A DNA stretch of 64,000 nucleotides from Imperialibacter roseus (GTDB lineage Bacteria; Bacteroidota; Bacteroidia; Cytophagales; Cyclobacteriaceae): contig NZ_CP136051.1 of NCBI RefSeq assembly GCF_032999765.1, positions 6,218,501 to 6,282,500 of the forward strand, written 5' to 3'. Positions 26,588 through 35,075 of the stretch are shown here, in pieces. Numbering within the stretch: position 1 is the stretch's first letter; every line of letters begins with the position of its first letter. Made by a program: the position numbers and the translations under genes. The notes below the pieces were generated by a model. That model searched no databases. It saw nothing but the letters and a program-made list of their open reading frames with translations, and had not been told where the DNA came from.

Positions 26588-27454
26588 TTATTTTGATTTT
26601 TTGACATAAATATCTCCGTTGAAGGTTTCGAAGGCCAGCAGATTGCCGCCCTTGCCCACCTTGATGTTGTTTTTCTGTGTTAGCTTGTATTTCGTGCTGC
26701 CATTTTTCTCAGTCACCTCTTTCGTCCATGCGGGTGGCATTACTTCCATCCTCTCCATATCCGTATAGAAAGAGCCATTGAAGCTTTTGAAGGTAATGTC
26801 GGCATCGGGCTCTCCTGGGTAGTACACGTTCACATCGCCATTGAGTGAATAATAGCTGTTTCCACCTGTTGGAGCCTTCGTATGCCGCACCAGCAGCTCA
26901 CCGTTAATTGTTTTGGCTTCGACACTCCCTCCCATTTGTGTGAGGGTAACATCTCCATTGACATGATGGGCAGACACATTACTGTTCATTCCGTCGACAG
27001 TAATAAAGCCGTCGTTTACTGTGCGAACATTCAGGTTCACACTCCTCGGCACCTTCACTTTGAAATCGAAGCTGAATTCATAGTTGACATCTTTGCCCCA
27101 ATTCCAATTGCAGTTGCAGGGCCCTTCCACCCGCTGGTTGTGAATGAAGGGAGCTTTGTTGTAGAGCACCAGGGCGGAATCATCTTCCCACACTCCAAGA
27201 CTCATTTCTCTTTTTCCTTTTTCCAACAATTCCTGCGTCTTTGCCGTCAGGGTGAGTTCCGCCGTGACCATAATTTCCTGCCCATCGTAGCCTTCAATTT
27301 GCAGGGAGCCGTTGATATTGTAAATCTCAAGCACATTGTCAGGCGAAGGCGTAGCAAACTTCAGCGTTTTCTCAATTTTGATTTTTTCTGTTTCAGTTGC
27401 CCGGGCATAGCCGAAGCAGCCAACCAGAAATATGATTAACAATAGATTCTTCAT
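26588..27454 (-). CDS. exported DUF4097-family protein, paralogue of the next gene
   Basis: 288 residues, signal peptide MKNLLLIIFLVGCFGYARA, possibly a lipoprotein (LVGC). Same repeat type as the gene downstream: VLEIYNINGSLQIEGYDGQE, VNLNVRTVNDGFITVDGMNS, VSAHHVNGDVTLTQMGGS, VEAKTINGELLVRH. The paired VNGD phrases show that the two genes came from a duplication. It has an extra Cys-containing insert (GPCNCNWNWG). Seven bases separate the two genes. Confidence 0.83.
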   Translation of the reverse strand: MKNLLLIIFLVGCFGYARATETEKIKIEKTLKFATPSPDNVLEIYNINGSLQIEGYDGQEIMVTAELTLTAKTQELLEKGKREMSLGVWEDDSALVLYNKAPFIHNQRVEGPCNCNWNWGKDVNYEFSFDFKVKVPRSVNLNVRTVNDGFITVDGMNSNVSAHHVNGDVTLTQMGGSVEAKTINGELLVRHTKAPTGGNSYYSLNGDVNVYYPGEPDADITFKSFNGSFYTDMERMEVMPPAWTKEVTEKNGSTKYKLTQKNNIKVGKGGNLLAFETFNGDIYVKKSK

Positions 27455-27465
27455 TTGATTAGCAT

Positions 27466-28254
27466 TTAAGTCAATACCTCAATGCTCTGTTGTACTTTTT
27501 GTCGCACAATGTCATTCAGGTCGTCTTTCTCTAAAAGCCCTTTGAGGGCCTCCACCGCTCCTTTTTCGTTGAGCGCTACCATGGCCTCCGCCAGGGCAAT
27601 CTGCACCATGGGCGACGATTGCCTGCTGATTGAGCTCACCAAAGCTTGCCGCACTTCGGGATATCGCCCGAACCTCGCCAAAGCCTCTACGGTGACCATT
27701 CGCACATTCACATTTTCATCGGTATTCAATGTTTGAACAAGAGCCTCGATAACCCTGCTGTCTGCCTCCGGCAGCTCCGAGGACAAGCTCACAGCCCTCA
27801 ACCGGTCCTGAACGGCTGGTTTCTCAAGCAATGTCAGCATCATCATTTCCTTCATGTCTTTCATTTCGCTGGAAAGAGAGCTGATTTCTTGCTTGTACTC
27901 ACCAGAAGGCGACAGCACGTATCCAAAACCGCCCCCGACAGCGAAAATGAGCATGCCAAGTGCCAGCCTTCGCCACGACAAGATTTCCAAAATACCGGCC
28001 CAGTTCACAGTCCCTCTTGGTGCCGTTGCCTCTTTACGGAACTCACTCAGGGTAGCGTAGAAACGCTCATCCATCGTGGCTTCCGGCTCTGGTGTGGCAG
28101 GGAGTTCATCCATGGCCAGCCAGATTTTCTCAAGGCCTTCCAGTTCCGACAGCTGTGCCGGGTCGGCCTGGCTCTTAAAGCTTTCCCACTCCTGCAAAGT
28201 GATGGACCCATTCATGTAGTCCATCCATTTCTCTTTTAGTTGTTCCTGGCTCAT
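27466..28254 (-). CDS. membrane-anchored HEAT-repeat protein, anti-sigma-like
   Basis: 262 residues. N-terminal about 80 acidic residues with WMDYMNGSITLQEWESF, one membrane span (LALGMLIFAVGGGFGYVL, about 110-127), then a coiled stretch and HEAT-like repeats (RVIEALVQTLNTDENVNVRMVTVEALARFG, VRQALVSSISRQSSPMVQIALAEAM). The layout (cytoplasmic head, one span, periplasmic or outer scaffold) and its place four bases after the ECF sigma gene make an anti-sigma role plausible; no zinc motif is seen. Confidence 0.75.
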   Translation of the reverse strand: MSQEQLKEKWMDYMNGSITLQEWESFKSQADPAQLSELEGLEKIWLAMDELPATPEPEATMDERFYATLSEFRKEATAPRGTVNWAGILEILSWRRLALGMLIFAVGGGFGYVLSPSGEYKQEISSLSSEMKDMKEMMMLTLLEKPAVQDRLRAVSLSSELPEADSRVIEALVQTLNTDENVNVRMVTVEALARFGRYPEVRQALVSSISRQSSPMVQIALAEAMVALNEKGAVEALKGLLEKDDLNDIVRQKVQQSIEVLT

Positions 28255-28258
28255 GATG

Positions 28259-28825
28259 TTATACCTTTTCCAGCTTTAAATAAACCTCTCTCAATTCCTG
28301 CAGCACCCTGTGCATCCGCACCTTTACTGCCCCTTCAGTGATTCCGAAGATGTCAGCCACCTGCTCGTACTTCATCCCCTGATATTTTGTGAGGATGAGC
28401 ATCTCCTGTTTTTCAGGTGCCAGGTGTTTGATCGCTTTTTGCAAAAGCTCGAGGTCTTGCGATTTGGCCATTTGAGAATGCGCATTCTCATCCACCTCGA
28501 GCTTTCTTTCCCAGGGCTCCATGTCGTCGGTGTAAGAAACCTTCTTTTGTTTTTTGTAATGGTCGGCGTTTACATTCCTTGCCAGGTGATACATCCAGGC
28601 AGTAAACCGATGACTGCCGGAGGTGTCCTCCGTAAAGGTGTAGCGGTACTTGAGCATTCGGTAGAAGACATTGTGCACAAGGTCTTCGCTCACCGATCCG
28701 CTGCCGGTTAGCTTATAAAAAAAGCCAAAAAGATTTCTGTTGTGTCGCTCATACAGCAAAGCCATCTTGTCAAGATCGCCGGCCTTGACTTTCAGCATGA
28801 GCGAGTTGTCGTCCAAAGCATTCAA
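28259..28825 (-). CDS. ECF-type RNA polymerase sigma factor
   Basis: 188 residues. Region 2: MALLYERHNRNLFGFFYKLTG, SEDLVHNVFYRMLKY, FTAWMYHLARNVNADHYKK. Region 4: HLAPEKQEMLILTKYQGMKYEQVADIFGITEGAVKVRMHRVLQELR. It directs RNA polymerase to a small set of promoters; the three genes behind it are its likely own operon and the HEAT-repeat protein its likely regulator. 82 bases separate it from the peptidase gene upstream. Confidence 0.95.
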   Translation of the reverse strand: MNALDDNSLMLKVKAGDLDKMALLYERHNRNLFGFFYKLTGSGSVSEDLVHNVFYRMLKYRYTFTEDTSGSHRFTAWMYHLARNVNADHYKKQKKVSYTDDMEPWERKLEVDENAHSQMAKSQDLELLQKAIKHLAPEKQEMLILTKYQGMKYEQVADIFGITEGAVKVRMHRVLQELREVYLKLEKV

Positions 28826-28907
28826 ACCACCTGGGGTTATCGATTCATGTTCGGCGGGAAAACCTTGGTCGGAGAGAAAGGTTACATAGAATTACCTAAA
28901 AAGTTTT

Positions 28908-30557
28908 TCAGCCTAAAATTCTTTTGTATTCAGCAGGGTTATTCAGCACCTGAATGGCCTTTTGAATATCCGGATCGTCGGGGAAGGTCACTTCGATAAG
29001 GCCTTTCTGCAGGTAGTAGCGGGTAATGATCTCCTGCTCCAACAACCCTTTGATGTCGTCTTTGAACTTGGTGAGGTCTTTTTCTTTCAGCGCATTGATT
29101 TTTTCTTCCAGGGATCCGAGTTGGTCTTCAAGGCTGGCATAGGTCTTGTCTCTCTTGGCTGCGGCAAGCAGGTGGCGATAAGCCCTGTCCACCGAAGTTT
29201 CGTAAGAAAGCTCCTTTTTACGAACCCAATTTAGGAAATCGTTGTAGTCGGCGTCGCTCAACTGAAACTCTCTGGCGGCCGAAATTTGTGGATGTTGGTA
29301 ATGATAAAGCGTGGCATACTGAAACAAATAGCCCTTGGAAGACAATACAAGTGCGATGCTTGGATAGTCTTCTACCTCAACCACCACGTCAGGATCCAGC
29401 CCGTCGCCATCATATACCACCCGGCCATTTCCGGTTTTGAATGCAACTTTCAAAGAATCAGGTAGCTTGTTGACCGTGCCATCGGCATTGCGGTGGGCAT
29501 AGTCCAACGCCTGAATACATCTGCCGCTTGGGATATAGTATTTGGCGGTAGTGACTTTGAGCTGGGCATTGTAGCTCAGCGGGCGTGTGGATTGTACGAG
29601 TCCTTTTCCAAAAGTCTTTTCGCCAATCAAAACGCCTCTGTCGAAGTCCTGAATAACGCCAGCCACAATTTCGGAAGCGGATGCACTGCCTCCGTTGGTA
29701 AGAATGGCCAAAGGAATTTGAGTATCTACCGGTTCATCCAGCGTTTTATAAGTCCTGTTGAGGTCGGTGATTTTACCTTTTGTGTCAACTACTTTTTTGC
29801 CCTTGGGAATAAAAATGTTGGAAATATTAACTGCCTCGTGCAGCAGCCCTCCCGGGTTGTCTCGTAAGTCAAGAATAATAGAAGTCGCACCTTCTTTCTT
29901 CAGTTTGATCACCGCCTTTTTTACTTCGTCCCCCGCATGTGTCGTAAACTCAGTTAACTTGATCAGGCCAATATTCTCATTTACCATGCCTGCGTAATAC
30001 ACATTATCAATGGTGATTTTCTCACGATCTACCTGAAACACCATTGGCTCCTTTTTGCCGTATCGGTTAACGGTGATGCCAAAGTTTGTTCTTGATTGCC
30101 CTTTGAGCAGCTTGCCCAAATCGAAGGCTTCTTTCTGCTCAACTTCAATGCCATTGATGCTCAGAATTTGGTCACCTATTTGCAAGCCCGCTTTGTGAGC
30201 AGGGTAACCTTCCTGCAGCATGATGATGGTGTGGTGTCCTTCAAGGAATTCTGTGCTTGCACCTATGCCCCCGTATTCACCGGTTGTCATGGTGCGGAAG
30301 TCTTCTATGTCGTCTTCTGGAATATATACTGTGTAGGGGTCGAGGCTTTCCAGCATCGCATCAATACCTGTTTTGATCAACCTGTTTGGGTTCACATCGT
30401 CCACATAGTAGGTGTTAATTTCCTTGTAGATGGAAGCAAACAAATCGAGGTTTTTGGCTATTTGAAAAAATTTGTCGCTGTAGCTGGAAAAACCAAACCA
30501 GCCGATGGCTAGGACTAGCAGCGTAGGTATAAAGAGGCGTCTTTGAAATTTACTCAT
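28908..30557 (-). CDS. S41-family C-terminal processing peptidase
   Basis: 549 residues with an N-terminal membrane anchor or signal (LFIPTLLVLAIGWFGFSSYS). A PDZ domain follows (YGGIGASTEFLEGH, AHKAGLQIGDQILSINGIEV). The catalytic core has ILDLRDNPGG, the serine motif GGSASASEIVAG and the lysine about 25 residues on in TFGKGLVQ. The about 190-residue C-terminal extension with a charged coil (EDQLGSLEEKINALKEKD) is usual for Bacteroidota members. It trims periplasmic proteins from the C-terminus. Divergent from the SDR gene. Confidence 0.94.
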   Translation of the reverse strand: MSKFQRRLFIPTLLVLAIGWFGFSSYSDKFFQIAKNLDLFASIYKEINTYYVDDVNPNRLIKTGIDAMLESLDPYTVYIPEDDIEDFRTMTTGEYGGIGASTEFLEGHHTIIMLQEGYPAHKAGLQIGDQILSINGIEVEQKEAFDLGKLLKGQSRTNFGITVNRYGKKEPMVFQVDREKITIDNVYYAGMVNENIGLIKLTEFTTHAGDEVKKAVIKLKKEGATSIILDLRDNPGGLLHEAVNISNIFIPKGKKVVDTKGKITDLNRTYKTLDEPVDTQIPLAILTNGGSASASEIVAGVIQDFDRGVLIGEKTFGKGLVQSTRPLSYNAQLKVTTAKYYIPSGRCIQALDYAHRNADGTVNKLPDSLKVAFKTGNGRVVYDGDGLDPDVVVEVEDYPSIALVLSSKGYLFQYATLYHYQHPQISAAREFQLSDADYNDFLNWVRKKELSYETSVDRAYRHLLAAAKRDKTYASLEDQLGSLEEKINALKEKDLTKFKDDIKGLLEQEIITRYYLQKGLIEVTFPDDPDIQKAIQVLNNPAEYKRILG

Positions 30558-30715
30558 TGTGCGGGCGTTTTGCGAGCGTCTACTTGAACGAATTATTTAT
30601 TGAAGCAACGTTGCGGAGTTATTCTATACAATCATTCTTAAATTATGAATAATTCCCTTAATTTAAACAATAACGTTACCCCTTTCTAAATGATGCAGAT
30701 CGAACCCATAAATAT

Positions 30716-31537
30716 ATGACATATTTTAAGAATAAAACAGTTTTTATCACCGGTGCCAGCAGAGGAATTGGCCTCGCCATAGGCAAAAAATTGGCCAGTG
30801 AAGGTGCCAATATTGTAATCGCAGCCAAAACAACCGAACCTCATCCGAAACTGCCAGGCACCATCTACACTGCAGCCGAGGAAATCGAACAGGCGGGAGG
30901 TAAGGCTTTGCCATTGATGGTGGACATTCGTTTTGAAGACCAGGTGCAAGCCGCTGTGGAGAAGGCAGTGGAGACGTTTGGCGGGATTGATATACTGATT
31001 AACAATGCCAGCGCCATTAGCCTTACACCAACGCTGGCTACCGAAATGAAGCGATACGACCTCATGCATCAGGTAAATACCAGGGGCACTTTTTTGATGT
31101 CGAAGACGTGCATTCCCTACCTCAAAAAGGCAGAGAACCCACACATCATGAATATGTCGCCGCCGCTGAACATGGAGGCTCGCTGGTTTGCGCCTCACGT
31201 GGCCTACACCATGGCCAAGTTTGGCATGAGCATGTGTGTGCTGGGCATGGCCAAGGAGTTTAAAAAAGATAATATTGCTGTTAACGCTTTGTGGCCCCGA
31301 ACAACCATCGCCACCGCTGCCGTGCAGAACTTGCTGGGAGGCGACCAAATGGTGAATCAATCGAGGAAACCGGAGATACTGGCCGACGCCGCTTATTATA
31401 TTTTAAGGAGAAAGTCATCAGAAGCCACTGGCAATTTCTATATTGACGATGAAGTACTGAAGGCGGAGGGGATTACTGACCTCACAGCTTATGCGGTTGA
31501 CCCTTCTGCCAATTTAATGCCTGATTTCTTCATTTAG
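30716..31537 (+). CDS. short-chain dehydrogenase/reductase (HSDL2-like)
   Basis: 273 residues. Nucleotide motif TGASRGIGLAIG, NNASAI, and the active-site pair YTMAKFG (Tyr-x3-Lys) with Ser in NMSPPLN. The phrases AAKTTEPHPKLPGTIYTAA and MAKEFKKDNIAVNALWPRT are typical of the SDR subgroup that contains human hydroxysteroid dehydrogenase-like 2. Substrate unknown, likely a hydroxyacyl or lipid alcohol. 17 bases upstream of the branching enzyme gene. Confidence 0.92.
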   Translation: MTYFKNKTVFITGASRGIGLAIGKKLASEGANIVIAAKTTEPHPKLPGTIYTAAEEIEQAGGKALPLMVDIRFEDQVQAAVEKAVETFGGIDILINNASAISLTPTLATEMKRYDLMHQVNTRGTFLMSKTCIPYLKKAENPHIMNMSPPLNMEARWFAPHVAYTMAKFGMSMCVLGMAKEFKKDNIAVNALWPRTTIATAAVQNLLGGDQMVNQSRKPEILADAAYYILRRKSSEATGNFYIDDEVLKAEGITDLTAYAVDPSANLMPDFFI

Positions 31538-31554
31538 ACAACAACCCTACAAAC

Positions 31555-33573
31555 ATGGCCAAAAAGCCCAACACTCCGATACTTGTTAAAAATGACCCCT
31601 GGCTGGAGCCATATGCCGAAGAGGTGAGTAATAGGATCGAAAGGTTCAATGCGGCCATGATCGACATCAAAAAAGCTGCCGGCTCGTTGGATCAATTTGC
31701 CTCAGCCTACGAGTATTTTGGCCTTACTTACGACGATAAAGCCAATGGCTGGTGGTACCGTGAGTGGGCGCCTGCGGCTCATGCGCTGTCAGTGGTAGGC
31801 GATTTCAACGGATGGGACAGAGAGGCACATAAGCTGAAGAAAAACAAGGAAGGCATTTGGGAGATTTTCATTGCTGAAGAAAAGAAGGGCGAGAAATTTC
31901 AGGACGGCACCAAGTTCAAAGTGCACGTGAAATCGGAGGCAGGCGAAATGGATCGGATTCCTGCCTATGCCACTTACGTGGTGCAAGACCCAACTACCTA
32001 TGACTTTTCTGCTTGCGTTTACAAGCCAGCAAAAAAATTCAAATGGTCGGACACCAAGTTTTCGTCAGTAGCGGCCAGCAAATGTCCCATCATTTACGAG
32101 TGCCATGTGGGCATGGCTCAGGAGAAGGAGGGAGTGGGTACGTACCGGGAGTTTGCTGAGCTTACTTTGCCGAGGATCAAAAAGCTGGGCTACAACACCA
32201 TACAAATGATGGCCGTGCAGGAGCATCCTTACTACGGCTCCTTTGGCTATCATGTGAGCAACTATTTTGCACCCACCAGCCGCTTCGGTACACCGGACGA
32301 CTTGCGCTATTTGGTGAACAAGGCGCACGAAATGGGCATAGCAGTGATCATGGACATTGTGCATTCTCATGCCGTGAAGAATATTGCCGAAGGACTCAAC
32401 AAGCTCGACGGCACGCAAAGCCAATATTTTCACGAAGGGAGCCGTGGCTTCCACGAACAGTGGGACTCGATGCTTTTCAATTATGGCAAATGGGAGGTAA
32501 AGCAATTTCTGCTTTCAAATGTCAAGTACTGGCTGGAGGAGTTTCATTTTGATGGGTACCGCTTTGATGGGATTACCTCGATGCTCTACTTCCATCATGG
32601 CAACGTAAGCTTCGACCACTACGACAAATATTTCGCTGCCGGGGTCGACTGGGATGTACTCACCTACCTGCAGTTGGCCAACGAAATTATCCATTCCAAA
32701 AAAGGTGCTATTTCCATCGCTGAAGACATGAGTGGCATGCCTGGGCTGTGCCGACCTACCAAAGAAGGCGGCCTTGGTTTCGACTATAGGCTGGCCATGG
32801 GCATTCCTGACTATTGGATCAAGTTGCTGAAGCACAAGACTGACGAGGAGTGGAATATTCACGAGATGTGGAGTACCCTGCAAAACCGACGATTTGGTGA
32901 AAAAAACATTGCCTATGCAGAGTCGCACGACCAGGCGCTGGTGGGTGATAAGTCGCTGGCTTTTTGGCTGATGGACAAGGAAATGTACACCCACATGCAC
33001 AAGGAGCTCCCCAGCCTGATCATTGACAGGGGCATTGCTTTGCACAAAATGCTTCGCCTGTTCACGCTGTCTTTGGGCGGCGAAGGCTACCTGACTTTTA
33101 TTGGCAATGAGTTTGGGCATCCTGAATGGGTCGACTTCCCGAGGGAGGGCAATGGCTGGAGCTACAAATATGCCCGCAGGCAGTGGAGCCTTGTGGATCA
33201 TGCCGATCTGCGTTACCAGTACCTCAACAATTTTGACGAAGCCATGGTGCACCTGGCTACCGCTGAAGCAATTCCCGACAGCCTACCGGCTCAGCAGCTC
33301 AATATGGATGATACCAATAAGGTCATCATTTTTGAACGTAAGAACCTGATTTTCCTTTTCAACTTTCATGGCCAGAACTCCGTGCCCGACTATCGGTTCA
33401 AAGTGCCACAGGGTGGTGATTATAAAATCGTGCTCAACAGTGACCACGCCAAGTTCGGAGGCTTCGGAAGAGTAGACGACAAAATGACCTACCCAACAGT
33501 GAACCTGTATGGAGAACACTTCCTGAGCGTGTATTTGCCAGCAAGGGTTTGTTTGGTGATGAAGAAGGTGTGA
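31555..33573 (+). CDS. glgB: 1,4-alpha-glucan branching enzyme, eukaryotic type (GH13)
   Basis: 672 residues. N-terminal CBM48-like part (YDDKANGWWYREWAPAA, SVVGDFNGWDREAH), then the GH13 barrel: MDIVHSHAVKN, GYRFDGITSML (nucleophile Asp), IAEDMSGMPG (acid Glu), ESHDQAL, and the C-terminal beta sheet (DNKxTYPT-type end). The length and order match the GBE1-like branching enzymes, which differ from classical bacterial GlgB in sequence. It makes alpha-1,6 branches in glycogen-like polymers. No glgA or glgC is in view; the neighbour is an SDR. The symbol follows function, not orthology to E. coli glgB. Confidence 0.9.
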   Translation: MAKKPNTPILVKNDPWLEPYAEEVSNRIERFNAAMIDIKKAAGSLDQFASAYEYFGLTYDDKANGWWYREWAPAAHALSVVGDFNGWDREAHKLKKNKEGIWEIFIAEEKKGEKFQDGTKFKVHVKSEAGEMDRIPAYATYVVQDPTTYDFSACVYKPAKKFKWSDTKFSSVAASKCPIIYECHVGMAQEKEGVGTYREFAELTLPRIKKLGYNTIQMMAVQEHPYYGSFGYHVSNYFAPTSRFGTPDDLRYLVNKAHEMGIAVIMDIVHSHAVKNIAEGLNKLDGTQSQYFHEGSRGFHEQWDSMLFNYGKWEVKQFLLSNVKYWLEEFHFDGYRFDGITSMLYFHHGNVSFDHYDKYFAAGVDWDVLTYLQLANEIIHSKKGAISIAEDMSGMPGLCRPTKEGGLGFDYRLAMGIPDYWIKLLKHKTDEEWNIHEMWSTLQNRRFGEKNIAYAESHDQALVGDKSLAFWLMDKEMYTHMHKELPSLIIDRGIALHKMLRLFTLSLGGEGYLTFIGNEFGHPEWVDFPREGNGWSYKYARRQWSLVDHADLRYQYLNNFDEAMVHLATAEAIPDSLPAQQLNMDDTNKVIIFERKNLIFLFNFHGQNSVPDYRFKVPQGGDYKIVLNSDHAKFGGFGRVDDKMTYPTVNLYGEHFLSVYLPARVCLVMKKV

Positions 33574-33668
33574 GGAGGTAAATGGTAAGCAGTGATCGCT
33601 AGGAAGTCAATACAGGAATCCCCAACCGATCACTCGCCTGTTGTCGAAGACGATAAAAATGATGGTGA

Positions 33669-34970
33669 CTATCTTTTCTGCAACACCACGCTCTCCTTTA
33701 CCCAACAGCTCAAGACTATTTTATCTCCTTCCTGCATTCCTTCTTCGAAAATTTCTCCAATAGAAGGGAACTGGCTTTTTGCATCTTCCATGCCTTTTGC
33801 ATTGCCCGCTTTGCGGTACATGTCGTAAGCCGCAATGAAAACAGCCCTGTCTTTCACCCGGCTCACACCTTCTTTGCAGTCTTCATAGCTATGGTAGTAA
33901 AGGTTACCTATCAGGTTGTAGGCTTCAGGCATTTCCTCCTGGTATCCGAGTGCCTTTCTCGCATGTGTTCGAGCCATCGCCTTTTGTTCCTGAGCTGCAT
34001 AAATCCGGGCAATGTCCAGCGACGTCTCAGCCTTTTTTTCATTTTCATCGGTGAGGCTTAGCGCCTCATTGTAGTATTTTAGCGCAGCTTCATGATCATC
34101 GTCAGCAGCTCTTTTTGCCGCCAGAATTCTGGCAAAACCATAGGAAGGAGCTTCGTCCTGGATGATTTTGGCGGATTCAAAGAAGAGAGGACTGTCAGTG
34201 CACTTGCCTGTGAGCAAAAGATGAAAAACCTTCTTTGCCATCTTCAGGTTCGAGGGATCTTCTTTCAGTTTACTTCCCAGGGTATTTTCCACAAAACTGC
34301 AATCCAGCGGAACAATTTCGATGAGAATCTGGTCAATCGTTTCCTGTATTTTTATCAACCACTCCGATGGTTCCTTGGCAATCTTTGCCTCAAGAATTTC
34401 GCTGATCCCGTCATAGTACTCCAGTACCTCCTCGTCGGAGATTGCCCCGCCAGTCAATTTCGACCTTTTTAGCACATCCATAAAGGCGATGAGGTTGTTG
34501 TCGAATGCTGCCACACCATTCAGGCTGTTTGCCTTGTCAAACAATTCAATCAGCTGCGGGTATTTTGCTTTGTCGTCCTTGTAGAATTTGTAGGCTGAAA
34601 ATGCCTTCCGGTTGAGCACGTCTCCCTCATGGTTGAAGTACTCAATGCGTTTGTCGTAGACGGCCAACACCTGTTCCTGATAAGATGCCTTAGCTGCTGC
34701 GTCCTCCGCTTTTTCTGCGAGGTCTTCGTAAGTTTTGGCAGCGCCAATGTAAAGACCTACATTCAGGTTCGCCACTTCCGCAAGCAGCCATTCAAGGTAG
34801 GGTAGAGCTTCCTCAGAATTGCCCAGCTTCGACAGGTCTGAGTAAAGCGCATAATACTCTTTTGCTTTGGCGGCTTTTATTGAATCTTCCGGCCAAATCC
34901 ATCCGGGTTGGGCACTTAATCGGGTACAGCAAAGAAAAAAGACGAGCAGCAGGAGGGCTTTGGTAGTCAT
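33669..34970 (-). CDS. exported tetratricopeptide-repeat protein
   Basis: 433 residues, signal peptide (ALLLLVFFLCCTRLSAQ). Several helical pairs of TPR type: YYALYSDLSKLGNSEEALPYLEWLL, HEAALKYYNEALSLTDENEKKAETSLDIARIY, KALGYQEEMPEAYNLIGNLYYHSYEDC. Bacteroidota have many such periplasmic scaffolds; no enzyme motif is seen. A single gene by spacing. Confidence 0.82.
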   Translation of the reverse strand: MTTKALLLLVFFLCCTRLSAQPGWIWPEDSIKAAKAKEYYALYSDLSKLGNSEEALPYLEWLLAEVANLNVGLYIGAAKTYEDLAEKAEDAAAKASYQEQVLAVYDKRIEYFNHEGDVLNRKAFSAYKFYKDDKAKYPQLIELFDKANSLNGVAAFDNNLIAFMDVLKRSKLTGGAISDEEVLEYYDGISEILEAKIAKEPSEWLIKIQETIDQILIEIVPLDCSFVENTLGSKLKEDPSNLKMAKKVFHLLLTGKCTDSPLFFESAKIIQDEAPSYGFARILAAKRAADDDHEAALKYYNEALSLTDENEKKAETSLDIARIYAAQEQKAMARTHARKALGYQEEMPEAYNLIGNLYYHSYEDCKEGVSRVKDRAVFIAAYDMYRKAGNAKGMEDAKSQFPSIGEIFEEGMQEGDKIVLSCWVKESVVLQKR

Positions 34971-35075
34971 AACAGGAAATGATTTGTAGGTGATGTGTAA
35001 TATAATTTAATCCTACAGGCGATCATTTCCAAACTTGTACGGTGATAGCCCTATTTAAGCGGAAATCGGGCGTAT

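Noticed and set aside
32515-33252. 245-residue frame opposite the branching enzyme
   Set aside because: Antisense shadow; the sense strand holds all GH13 motifs.
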